A stretch of 64,000 nt of DNA from Rutstroemia sp. NJR-2017a BVV2 (lineage: Eukaryota > Ascomycota > Leotiomycetes > Helotiales > Rutstroemiaceae): contig NJPS01000062.1 of assembly GCA_002946415.1 (NCBI GenBank), positions 248,001-312,000 on the forward strand. Direction: 5' to 3'. The notes beneath the pieces are model-generated. The model had not been told where the DNA came from and did no database searches. It worked only from the letters and a program-made list of their open reading frames with translations. Shown here in pieces: positions 21,140-33,300 of the stretch (its first letter is position 1; each line of letters opens with the position of its first letter). Both the position numbers and the translations under genes were made by a program.

Positions 21140-23262
21140 ATGCCGATGTAAGTTATACCCCCATCCGAAAGTCTACGCAACATGACAAGAATTGAATAGT
21201 GTTCTAATAAGAGTTCCAATGTAGGCTAGCAGATCCCTCGAAGAAATACAAGAGATTTCCTCCCTTGCAATTGAACGACAGGCAATGGCCCTCGAAGACA
21301 ATCGACAAGCCGCCGCGCTGGCTCAGTACCGATTTGCGAGATGGCAACCAAAGTTTAGTCGATCCTATGGACGGTGAACAAAAGTGGAAGTACTTCAAGA
21401 TGTTGGTAGAGTTGGGATATAAGGAAATTGAAGTGTCGTTCCCATCGGCCTCGCAGACCGATTTCGACTTTACCAGACGTCTTGTTGAAACTCCTGGTGC
21501 TACTCCAGACGATGTTTGGCTCCAAGTTCTTTCGCCATGCCGTGAGGAACTCATCAAGCGAACTGTCGACTCACTCAAAGGTGCTAAGAAAGCTCTTTTG
21601 CATATCTATCTTGCTACTAGCGAGTGTTTCCAGAGAATTGTGTTCAACATGAGTGAGGAGGAAGGTTTGGCATTGGCGGTCAAGTGTACGAAATATGCTC
21701 GTTCGATTACAAAGGATGATCCTGAGAATGCTGGTACGGAATGGGGCTTCGAGTTCAGTCCTGAAACTTTCTCGGACAGCAGGCCGGAATACGTTATTAA
21801 GGTTTGCGATGCAGTCAAGGAGGCTTGGGGTCCTACGGAGGAGAATCCTATCATCTTCAACTTACCTGCAACGGTTGAGATGTCGACGCCGAATGTATAT
21901 GCGGACCAGATTGAATACTTCTGCAGAAATATCAGTGAGCGAGAGAAGGTGTGCGTTAGTTTACATCCACATAATGATCGGGGTTGTGCGGTTGCAGCTG
22001 CAGAGTTGGCCCAAATGGCTGGGGCAGACAGAGTTGAGGGTTGCTTATTCGGAAACGGAGAGCGAACGGGAAATGTCGATTTGGTTACATTGGCTTTGAA
22101 TTTATATACCCAGGGTATCCACCCCAAGATTGATTTCTCAGATTTGAAGCGAGTCATCGATGTTGTGGAGGTCAGCAACAAAATTCCTGTGCACCCAAGA
22201 GCACCATATGGAGGCTCTTTGGTCGTCTGCGCCTTCAGTGGTTCACATCAAGACGCCATTAAGAAGGGCTTCCAAACTCGCACGAAGGCGAATGCTACAG
22301 ACGAAGATCGATGGGAGGTACCATATCTTCCACTTGATCCTCAAGATATTGGTCGTACGTACGAAGCTATCATCCGTGTCAACTCGCAAAGTGGCAAAGG
22401 TGGAGCAGCTTGGATCATCCTTCGCAACCTTCAGCTTGACCTTCCTCGTGGCCTCCAGGTTGCGTTTAGCAAAATTGTTCAAAAGCAAGCTGACGCGGCT
22501 GGACGAGAACTTTTGTCGAATGAGATTCAAGATCTTTTCGAGCAGACCTACTTTCTTAAGCAGAACCCTCGATTCCACTTGGTTGACTATACCATCAGCA
22601 CTGACCGAAGCGCATCACCTGCTCCACCTGCTCCTGGCAAGACCCAGGATACAAAGGACTTGAAGCGACGATTCGAAGGTGTGGTGTTAATTGAGGGACA
22701 CGAACACAAACTAAGTGGGATCGGAAATGGTCCTATCTCCAGTTTGGCAAATGCTTTGACCTCATTAGGTATCGACCTTGAGGTTGCAGATTATAAGGAG
22801 CACGCTATTGGTGGTGGCAAAAATGTCAAGGCTGCTTCATACATTGAATGTACGGCAGCTGGGTCGAAGCACAAAGTTTGGGGTGTAGGTGTTCACGAGG
22901 ATGTTGTTCAAAGTTCTTTAATTGCTCTGTTAAGTGCTGCCAGCAATGTAAGTTTGCTGCTCTCCTCCCGTACTCGTGCATGATCTAACAGGATTGCAGT
23001 TCGTCGCTAGCAGGCCATCTACGCCACTACTCTTCAAGGGAAAGCATGGCCCAACCCTCAGCCGCGATCTCGACCTCGACGGATCACCCAGTCCGCGCAG
23101 TCCCAAAGAAAACGGCAGTTTAAATGTTCCCAAACCAAACTCAGCACCGAAGAGTGGTCCGGATGCAGTAAGTGTCTTGGAGGCAAAAGCTAATGGATTG
23201 TGATTTTTTCTCCTTTTTTTCATTAGGACGATCATGGGTTTGCAAGCGCCAAAATGGGGTAA
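21140..23262 (+). CDS. leuA: 2-isopropylmalate synthase
   Basis: This is a predicted 644-residue enzyme for the first committed step of leucine synthesis (acetyl-CoA plus 2-oxoisovalerate). Exons are 21140-21147, 21225-22947, 23000-23167 and 23227-23262. Exon 1 has only 8 coding bases (ATGCCGAT), joined by a 77-nt intron to give MPMLADPSKKYKRF. The catalytic barrel carries the substrate motif STDLRDGNQSL and the metal-binding histidines in SLHPHNDRGCA (about 250 and 252). The allosteric C-terminal domain is marked by KLSGIGNGPISSLANAL and VADYKEHAIGGGKN. The last intron (23168-23226: GTAAGT, GCTAAT, pyrimidine tract, CATTAG) gives a C-terminus DDHGFASAKMG. If it is retained, translation stops at 23203 with a different tail. 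A palindrome upstream may be a Leu3-type site. Confidence 0.92.
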
Positions 23263-24112
23263 TGAGGGGTAGCTATCTTTTTTTTTTTTTCGTAGTTCGT
23301 AGTTCTAGCCTCTGGGTGAAAAAGTGTTGGGTTCCGTATTCACAAAAGGATATCACCGGAAAAGTTGAACGTAAAATGGATGCAGTTAAGATACTTCTTA
23401 GTATATAGGCTCTAGGTAGTATGTGGATATTTTTTAAATAAAAATCAAATACTCTGAAATATTTTTGTAAATTTTCTCCCTCTCTTGGACAGAACCAGAA
23501 CGGGCCACACAGAGCCCACAGCCCTACCTTAACACTTGCTTAACAAAGAAGCCCTGGAGAATTCTATTCTCATCCACCGGCATGTGAGATTGGGGGTCGT
23601 CACGTGTGAGGCTAACCCAGCCCGCAACCGAACCAATTATCAACACAAGAGCGGGGACACCGCTCCATTTACGATCAAGCAAATTTACAACCTTTACTGT
23701 ACTGTTGACTCCGAGCATCTAAACAATCCAGAGCAATTTAAAAAAAATTCTCTTATACAATACAAGTTGATTCTTTACATTCATTTTAACAAAAGCATTC
23801 AAAGGGTCAAGGAAAGGATCTCAAGACCTTCTTAGAAAATTAATTCTCCTTAGAAAAGTTTCAGTAACTGCAAATCTTTGGAGCCTAGAAAGAGGGCCGT
23901 TTCGTCAACACACGCCAAAGTCAACATCGGTTTCTTCAACAACGACCTCAAAACCCCCTCGCAAATTCAAACAACCCGTCAACTTTTCTATCTATCAACA
24001 ACCACTTTGTTCGCCAAACAATACCGGTTATTGAGACGTGACAGGTGTCAAATCCTCTGCGATACTATACCAACTCATACGAAGTCTTTAGAATACCCGG
24101 GAATCTGTAAAG
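23263..24112. other. Intergenic between leuA and KAP95
   Basis: AT-rich, with an 11-12 base T run near 23281. It contains the leuA 3' UTR and the importin-beta promoter; no gene is apparent. Confidence 0.45.
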
Positions 24113-27100
24113 ATGGATGTGGGATCCGTCTTAGTTAATTCCTTGTCGGCAGGTCAGTACTTGCCCCTCCACCTTTAGCAAAAAGCAGCTCCCTGGGCGG
24201 ATGCAGAGATCGCAGACATCTATATGCTGACCATTTTTCAGACAATGCTGTTCGCAGTGCTGCTGAATTACAACTCACACAGGCAGCTGAAGCCAATTTT
24301 GTATGTGTTTCTTCCCCACGCAGCCTTGACCGCATCAATCCATGGGTGTCCATAACCTTCTTTTGCTAACATTTTTTTCTCACCTTCACATAGTCCGGAT
24401 ACTTAGTTACGCTCGTACAAGAATTAGCAAATGAGGATGCTCAAGGCTCTGTTCGAGCAGCTGCTGGTATCGCCTTGAAGAACGCATTCACAGCTCGCGA
24501 ATATGCTCGGCTTCGGGAATTACAAGAAAAATGGTTACAGCAGGATCCGGAGACCAGGAAGCGGGTCAAGGACCTTACGCTTCAAACTTTAGCTTCTAGT
24601 AATACACAGGCTGGCCAGACGGCGGCTCAGGTCGTGTCGTCGATAGCTACAATCGAACTTCCTCGAGACCACTGGCCGGAGCTTATGCCAGCTTTGGTGC
24701 GCAATGTGGGAGAGGGCGGAGATCACCTTAAGCAAGCTTCTTTGACTACTCTTGGATTTATTTGCGAAACTCAAGACGCTGAGTTGAGGCAGAGCTTGGT
24801 TCAACACTCCAACGCCATCTTAACAGCAGTTGTGCAGGGTGCCCGGAAAGAGGAAGCAAATCTCGAGGTCCGATTAGCTGCCATTTACGCTCTTGGCGAT
24901 TCGTTGGAGTTTGTGGATAGCAACTTCAAGAATGAGGGCGAGCGGAACTATATCATGCAGGTTATCTGCGAAGCCACACAAGCCGAAGATTCGCGGATAC
25001 AACAAGGTGCTTTTGGTTGTCTCAATAGGATTATGTCTTTGTACTATGACTTAATGCGCTTCTATATGGAGAAAGCTCTCTTCGGTCTCACGATCATGGG
25101 CATGAAGAGTGAGGAGGAAGATGTCGCTAAGCTTGCGGTTGAGTTCTGGAGCACGGTTTGTGAGGAGGAAATCGCTATCGAGGATGATAACGCACAGGTA
25201 AGGTTGGAAATAGCCAATTAGCATCCGGCATACTAATAAGTGCAACAACTAGGTCGATCAGGTCAGCCACATGCGACCATTCTACAACTTCTCCAAGGTG
25301 GCTACCAGTGAAGTCGTGCCAGTACTGTTGGGGCTTTTGACCAAGCAGGATGAGGATGCGGCTGATGACGAATATAACATCTCCCGTGCCGCCTACCAGT
25401 GTCTACAGCTCTACTCTCAGGCTGTTGGAGGAATGATTATCCAACCTGTCTTGACATTCGTTGAGGCCAATCTCCGATCAGAGGACTGGCATCAACGAGA
25501 TGCTGCTGTATCGGCGTTTGGAGCTATCATGGAAGGACCTGATGAGAAGACGCTCGAGCCAATTGTTAAGCAAGCACTCCCTGTTCTCATTGGCATGATG
25601 GATGACAGCGTTATCCATGTTAAGGACTCTACTGCCTATGCTCTAGGACGCATCACGGAAGCCTGCTCGGAAGCTATTGATCCAACTGTTCATTTACAAA
25701 AATTGATTGTTTCCTTGTTCGAGGGTCTCAACAGTAGTCCTAAGATGGCAGGTTCTTGCTGCTGGGCTCTGATGAACCTCGCTGAGCGATTCTCTGGAGA
25801 AATCGGTTGCGAAACGAACCCTATCTCACCCCACTTCAACGAGAGCATTTCCCGTCTTCTTCAAGTCACTGAGAGATCAGACGCTGACAACTCACTCCGC
25901 ACGGCTGCCTATGAAGTCCTCAATGCCTTCGTGCAAAACGCTGCAAACGACAGTCTGCCCTCCGTCGCGTCACTCTCCGATGTTATTCTCAAGCGATTGG
26001 AAGGCACGATCCCTCTCCAGGCACAAGTTGTCAGTGTTGAGGACAGGATCACTCTTGAGGAGATGCAAACTAGTTTGTGCTCTGTCTTGCTGGCCATCAT
26101 CCAACGTCTCGAGAAGGAAGTCGCACCACAATCTGACCGCATCATGACTGTTCTTCTTCAGATCCTGACCGCTTGTGGTCCTAAATCAAGCGTTCCTGAT
26201 GCAGTCTTTGCAACTGTTAGCAGTTTGGCTAACGCTCTTGAGGACGGCTTCGCCAACTATATGGAGGCTTTCGCTCCCTTCCTCTACAATGCTCTAGGCA
26301 ACCAGGAAGAACCAAGTTTGTGCTCAATGGCTATTGGTCTCGTCAGTGATATCACCCGTTCGATGGGTCCAACATGTCAACCATTTTGCGATACATTTAT
26401 GAATTATCTATTGAACAATTTGAGGGTATGTATTCTTGAGGATAATCTGCTGCGTTGTATTTTGTAATAGATTTGGAATAAGACTAACCATCCTTACAGA
26501 GTACGGCTCTTGCCAACCAGTTCAAACCCGCTATTCTCCAATGTTTCGGAGATATTGCCGGGGCTATTGGCGGTCATTTCGAGACTTATTTGTCGGTTGT
26601 CGCCCAAGTTCTTCAACAAGCCGCGGGTGTTCAAGCTAGTCCTGATGGATCTTATGAAATGTTCGACTATGTCATTTCATTGAGAGAAGGTATCATGGAT
26701 GCTTGGAGTGGTATCATCACTGCAATGATGAAGGATAACAAGAGTATGTTTTATTCCCATTGTGGCTAGGTGACTGGTGTTAACATGATGCAGCCGATCT
26801 TCTACGACCATATGTTGACTCTATTTTCAATCTTCTCAACACTATCTGGCTCGACCAGAACCGAAGTGATGCCCTCATGCGGTCATCCATGGGTGTCATT
26901 GGGTAGGTTCCATCCCACTTCTTACTTTCTTGATATATACTAATCAAGTCTAGTGATCTTGCTGATTGTTTCCCTACTGGCGAATACGCTCCATATTACC
27001 GCACTGAGTGGCTCATGGCCATGATCAAGGAAACTAAGTCAAGCCGAGAGTGGCAGCAGAGAACTATCGACACAGCACGCTGGGCTCGGGAACAGGTCAA

Positions 27101-27140
27101 GCGTCAAATCGGTGGTAGCCAAAGCGTCCAACAGACTTGA
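24113..27140 (+). CDS. KAP95: Importin subunit beta-1 (karyopherin 95)
   Basis: This is a predicted 871-residue HEAT-repeat nuclear import receptor, in length close to yeast Kap95 (861). The seven exons are 24113-24152, 24242-24300, 24394-25197, 25253-26425, 26500-26743, 26794-26902 and 26954-27140; all junctions keep frame. The N-terminus MDVGSVLVNSLSADNAVRSAAE begins the first HEAT repeat, followed by the family's conserved RAAAGIALKNAFTAR, LPRDHWPELMPALV and QASLTTLGFICE. Mid-protein segments DWHQRDAAVSAFGAIMEGP and VKDSTAYALGRITE match the RanGTP- and cargo-binding repeats. The acidic loop between the early and central repeats reads DEDAADDE. It carries importin-alpha or direct cargo through the pore and is released by RanGTP. 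Essential in yeast. Confidence 0.95.
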
Positions 27141-28899
27141 TCGGATTTACGTTTCACGATCAATACGCGTCCAAGATGAATACAACCCTTTAATGTTCGT
27201 TTCCCGGTCTGGCGCATCCCCTCCAGATAAACTCACAATGGGGGCTTGTCAATTTTATTCTTTCTTTCATGATTTCACCTTTTTCGCAGGTCATTCAAAA
27301 GAGGGGTCCTGTCCTCGACCTATTATCATCCCATTTGTTTGTTCCAATATCCTTCAATCTTCTATCTTCGATTCCCCGTAATGGAAAGTCCTTGTTTAAC
27401 ACAAACTCCATTTACATTTTCTATCCAACGGCGCCGACCTACCATATGGGTTCGAGAGGAAGTTTTTTGGTCATCTCCTGTTTCCCCTTTTTGCACAGCA
27501 CCCACAGCACCAAAGCACCTATAGCACCAGCACTTTGTACAAACAGCCCTTTATCCCCATCACTCGCACCAATACCCCTAGTTACACCATCACCACGGAT
27601 TTGTCTACTTTCCTCTTCTATCGGTTTTTATTGTTTTGCTGCTTTAGCGAAAGAGAGCACGCGCATGTTTCAGGTTGGCTTTCTCTGATGAAGGATGATG
27701 GGAAGAGCAGAGGGATCGAACGTGATGATTGAATGAATGAATGGATGGATCAATTGTTTTTCACCGAAAAGTCTTGTACTGGGAGGAAGGATGGATGGAA
27801 TGAATATTTAGGAGGACTCAATGAACGACACACGAAGGATGAATCTGGCGTGGGCGGATGACTTGGGGTATGGATTCGATGAGGCAGGAAAGGAATGAAA
27901 CTAGATGGAATGGATGGAAATTACATGTAATACTATGACAATGATCGACCGATTTGGGTCCTTTGTTCATGGTGGTGATTAAGAATTTGGGAAATTCATA
28001 CATGGGATTGGTATGGAAAGAAGATAGATAAGATGGATGGGGTCAGAGTCGAGGTGGGGGGGGATTGAATCAAGTGATTCTGAAGAAATGGTAAAGGAAG
28101 GAATGGGGATGCGGAATAAAGAAGATAACAAACACTCTACCTCTATATAACCATTTGATGGATGTCAAATGGTTCTTGTATCTAGCTAGGTCTAGGTATG
28201 GAATTACCCGGACATTTCGAAGTCGAGATGGAGGGTGATAGCGGAGAGTAGGAATCGAATCAATTATTTAATTCATCAGGCAAAACGTGGAGTGAAATTG
28301 AATACCATTGGATGCGAATAAATATGAAGTGAAAGGAAATTCAAGATGCCCTTCCCCAATCATCCCAATGCGCTCTTGCCTGGACTTCAGCTACTTAAAA
28401 TCAAAATTCCAACCTTGGGGAATTAAATATATGCGGAGTCGGTCATGTGATGGTCATATGGTCTCTTGTGTTACAATGGCATAGCTATCTATTGGATCGA
28501 TGCATTGCCCTGATTGAGTAATGGGATGATGGCTTGCAATGTCATGTATACTTGGTCGCAAGGATAAATACTTGAAGTCCCTGTCGTTCCACAACCAAAA
28601 ATGGATCCATTGCTGCTCTTATTCAGACTCTCATTGTTAAAAGGAGAGTTTCCGGACGATCTTTGGGGGTTTATCAATAACTCCAAGGCTTCTAGGACAC
28701 TGGTGCCCGACGTTTTCAGAAGAAATATTTTAATTTTCGCAAGAAAGGTCCGTAGTAACTTTATAAGCTTCTGTGTTCTTCTTGTACTACATCTCTATTC
28801 ATAGCCGACCACTCTTCCTGGTGTTTTGCAAGCACGTATACACAATTATATCTAAAATCATTCCATCCGATTCGGTTTTCAAATTTTGGGTGGAGTAGT
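27141..28899. other. Gene-poor intergenic region
   Basis: No convincing gene. Much of 27720-28060 consists of imperfect GGATGGA/GAATGAAT-type simple sequence. Short ORFs lack recognisable features. Confidence 0.4.
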
Positions 28900-29121
28900 C
28901 TCAGTTGCGGTACCAGTCCTTCAGTTGGATTTTCAACTATAGGCCCTGCTGCTAGCTCTGTAGCCGCAGCATGGCAATCTGGCACAGGTCTTGTAGAAGC
29001 TGGGAGTATTTTTGCGTGGTTTCAAAGTGCCGCCACGGAAGGGGCTGCTTTAAGTGGAATTTTAATGCTGGTATTTGGAATTGAAAGAAAGGTTTCTACT
29101 AGCTTGGAAAACGAGACATAG
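28900..29121 (+). pseudogene. IFI6/ISG12-like membrane protein remnant
   Basis: The plus-strand frame ending at the TAG at 29119-29121 encodes a block typical of the fungal IFI6/IFI27 (ISG12) family: VGFSTIGPAASSVAAAWQSG, then VEAGSIFAWFQSAATEGAA and a hydrophobic end. These are small Gly/Ala/Ser-rich membrane proteins of the mitochondrion or ER. The expected upstream hydrophobic half (ILGGVVSVAVPVLQ) is present at about 28882-28923 but in another frame, and no ATG or clean splice pair joins them. I read it as a frameshifted copy; a non-standard intron cannot be excluded. Confidence 0.45.
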
Positions 29122-30314
29122 AATGGAAGTAGAAAAGAAAGAAGTACGCCAGCGATAGTATGAAATAAATAAAAATAAGAGAGGCGAGGATTAACTTTAA
29201 CATGAGGATGTTTCTTTCTAGGTGGTATTATGTCGAGATATTGGTTAGAAGTTCATGTTTCCATATCATATATTCTGAAAAAACAGTATAGATTGTACTG
29301 TCTTCTCCTAAAATCTCCTCCTCAAAGTGATGTGACATTGATGTGACATTAATGATCAAATCCAGTCTATATGAGCAATCCCCTCCTCAACTCAATTCCG
29401 CACTATACCACAATCTCAACTAGGTTCTATATATCTACACCAATCTCTCAATAGCTATGATTCATACTTAAGAGATTGTACCCAATCTTGGCATCAAATT
29501 GTATATCCATCACTACGGATGTCCGCCGCCTTTACCATCTTGCTAGAATGATAAGGTAAAATTTTCCAAGTTAGTATATATAAAAAAATAATTAACGAAT
29601 TATGATATGATCCGATGGTGTGCAGTGAGGCTTGCATGAGGGTTCATATGGCATAAGTGATCTCCCGATCGAATGTGTAAAGAAGAAATGCACAGGCGAA
29701 TTATGCCTGTGATACCACCATTTATCCAACATTTGCAGGTGTTGAAACTTAATTTGAAAATCAGTTGAAGGTACTGTACCTAGCAGCGGTATGTTCCGCC
29801 CGCTCTGATCACTTTGGATTCTAATAAAATGAAAGTTATACTTATGACAAACGGTCTGGTAATGATTCGACAAGATTTAACTCACGTCCCGAGGTCTGAC
29901 ACTGAAGTTGACGCTAGAGCCGGTATTCTACATGTCGGATCTTATCAAAAAGTTTGGAAAGGCCGCATCGTCGCAATACTGATATATCACCTCGGAATCT
30001 ATAACCAGACATCGGCGATTGATCTCTTTCCCGCTACTGCTGACCTTGCCTTATGCTCAGTCCTTGCATTCCTCAATGGTACTTTATAATGCAATAGAGT
30101 ATTCATTCTCGAAATTATAACTCTTAATTGTATCTTACCATTTCGTGGTTCAGTAACTATTTTTCGCATCATCAAAATTTGCACTTCTGACCAGAGGAGT
30201 TTCTATCGCGTTAATTATTACAACTATATCCGGTCAGAAAATCTATCAATAGCTTCAAGTGCAGACATCACTATCTTAATGACTTAATTCCCAACGACAA
30301 TATCAAAAAGAAGC
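29122..30314. other. Intergenic upstream of the giant DUF6606 gene
   Basis: AT-rich with no recognisable gene. An ORF at 29841-30089 of about 80 codons has no known features. The end contains the promoter of the gene starting at 30315. Confidence 0.4.
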
Positions 30315-33300
30315 ATGGATCCCTCTCGTAGTTTGCGCTATATCATCAGTCATGTGTTCCTCCCACCAAAGCTGCCTCAGAAGGATGACAATGACGTTAA
30401 AATGGACATTGCCATAATGGAAGAGTGCAAAGAGGCATTAAGATCCTTTCAAGCTCATATTTCCCCTCCTATCCATTGGAGATGGGCTGTTTGTGGTAAG
30501 ATGCTGCACAAGATGCTTGAGATAAGGGACGGATCTGGAGATATGATGTCTGGAAAGGTTGAAGAATCTCTAGCATCAATGATCGATAGAGGTATTTTTC
30601 ATTTTAAATATAATAGAACTTACACTCACAAAATGATTTGATAGATGTTCTTGCCTTTCATATCCGCGGCCAGAATGCGGGCCTCATCGTCCGCAAAAAG
30701 CCGAAGCAATTCTCATTCGAGTCCTTCGAACTCTTACCCACTACTAAGTCTGTTATGCAGACGAAAGGTCGACTGCGGCGTTGCTTTCCCGGCTCAGCGG
30801 TTGCAATATGCCGGGACAGGATTGCGGATCGACATTTCCGCGAAGCGCTTGCACAGCTTCTCGTACGGTTGGACGTCGATACACCAAACGAGGCGTGGCC
30901 AGTTACCTCAAAAGCAGGGTCCAAGACCATCGAAGTCAGAGATTCGATCCATCCAAAATTCATCACCGAGATGCTTACCGGTATTCTGCGAGGTGTGGGT
31001 CAGCCGCTCGAGGTAGTTCGCATTCATAAGCGCACACGCGATGATGTTGTCTGGCGAGATGCATATAAGCCCTGGCGGCGATCACCGCTCTGGCTGTTGC
31101 TCCGAGTTGCACTGCAGACTACTCTTATGATAGATCCAGATGATCTTCATGAATGGTATAAATCTTTCATGATCTTCTTCATGGCTCACATATTGCAGCG
31201 TGCCAGGGAAGCTGCTCTACCTAGTGATCTTCTTTTCGTTATGGTCGCCAAGATTAGCCGGCGGTCGCTGAAACTCGCGATAGCAGACGAACCACGATGG
31301 ATGGAGCGTGTACGCAGCACGGTTGAAGCTACCCAACAGGAATTGGTGTGCAGGTGGAACAGATTAGAACGGAACCCGGACCCTTTCGCAACGCAAAAAG
31401 CCTGGGATTCAATAGAGATGTGTTTTCCTTACGATACTTCGTTGAGCCTTTTAACACTGCGTCCCTATTTGCAGACCATCGCAGCCCGTGGAACAGCACC
31501 ATCGGACCATCGGAATTTTACGCCTAACTGCCCTCGGCGTATTGAGCAGCGCGGCTCACTCTTTCCAGAGCAAAGACTTTTGAGCATGGGAGGTGATCCT
31601 GCTGCGCGTCTGTCCCTAGCGGATCTGGAACTCTGGGTACAAGATCAGCTCGATGCCTGGTTAGCCACAAAACTCGACTCTCAATCCTCTTGCACAGTGA
31701 TCGCAGATTTAATAGATCATTACACTATTACAGCGGCTTCTACATATAAGGACAATCCACAAGACATCTCATTAATGATTCTTACGTTGATGGATCTGTG
31801 GGCCGCCTTGGATAAGTGTTCTGTCTATCATTATCCATTATTGAGCAAATACTATCCAGGATTTCCTCTGTCACTTTTTGACCCGTTACTATTGCCTAAA
31901 CGACGCCAGATGGAACGACTCGCAGTAGTGGAGCAGTATCTTACGAAAAGGAAGAACCAGGCATCGTCAGGATTTCTTTCCATCTTTCAAAACATCAACG
32001 CTAGCAACAGTTTAGCTGTGCAATACTTCGAACAGTCTCTTGAACACCAGCAGTTACGATCAAGAATTGAGAGTGAGGCGCAAGCTGATCGCGATCGCAG
32101 GAAGAGCAAACTTACTAAGATGAAGCAACAATATTGCGATCTAATACGGGATTCAAATTCTAGGGAGTGCGAATTCGAAGTTCATTGGGAACGCAGTCGC
32201 AAGGTCTCTCGTCACAGCTATCGCTGCCGAAAATGTCAGTTGAAGGCGACTGCTAAGAAATTGAGTATTGCGGTTCATGAGTGGCCGCTCCCGCAATCAG
32301 ACTTGGAGGCAATGTCCACGGTGTTCGAACTCGACGTGCCAACCGCAATAGCTAGGTGGCGAGACACAACGTACAGTCTTCTTGTTGATACTCTCTCCCC
32401 GCATATTCCGTCCCATCCTCACAAAACGCGGAAAGTGTACCGTATGGATAAATTTAATGGCCTAGAAAAATACTTCCACTCCAGAGCTGCAAGACTTCAA
32501 CTCGCATCTACTACGAAATCATTCACTCAGGCTCATTACTGTAGCAAGCCTGTGTCTCAAGCCACTGAAACGAATATATGCGTCAATAACGGTCTGCAAT
32601 ATGCGATGTATGATTCAAGGCTCGGTCATTGGACAGAAGACTTGCTCGGTCGATGCAATGTACAGAGAATCTGTACGCTCCAGCTTCCGCTCGGGCCCTA
32701 TCGAAGATTCCAATTTGCATTGGATGGGACTACACATACGTCTAATGATGTTCTCGCAAAACAATCAGAGTGTCCAAAATCGCTCAGTCTGCACGAGTTC
32801 TACGCCTTTGCAACATTACGAGCAGGTGACCGACTTCAATGGCGCAATATAGCACGTGAGCTTGTCTCACGAGTTCTCAACTTCAGTCATGAGGAAACAT
32901 ATATGCTCGTAGTTCAAGCTGCCTGGCAGGTTGGCCGCTCTAGAGATGGAAGGTCTTGCCGAGAGTCTCACATTGATTTAGAGGAGCAAGAATTTGGGAT
33001 GTCTCTACTCTCGGTATTAGAAGACGCACTTGGGGCTATCGAAGGTAATTGGCAAGGTGCGGCCGCACTTCGCACGTTTGTTATTCTTGCAAGTCGGTTG
33101 CTTTCAATGTCCCACCATGAAATGGTTCAGAACCGGTGCGTGCTCTTCTTACGACGAGCACGGAAGGCTGCACTAGAGTGGGTCCGAGATGTGAGCCAAC
33201 TACTCGACGAGAGCCAAGGTGCAGAGGAATGGGAGACTCTGAATTTACGACTTCTCGAGATGGCCTTGACATGCCATGGCACATTCAACGCAGACGAATG

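Noticed and set aside
29841..30089. Small ORF upstream of the giant gene
   Set aside because: About 80 codons with no recognisable features, in AT-rich promoter-like DNA.
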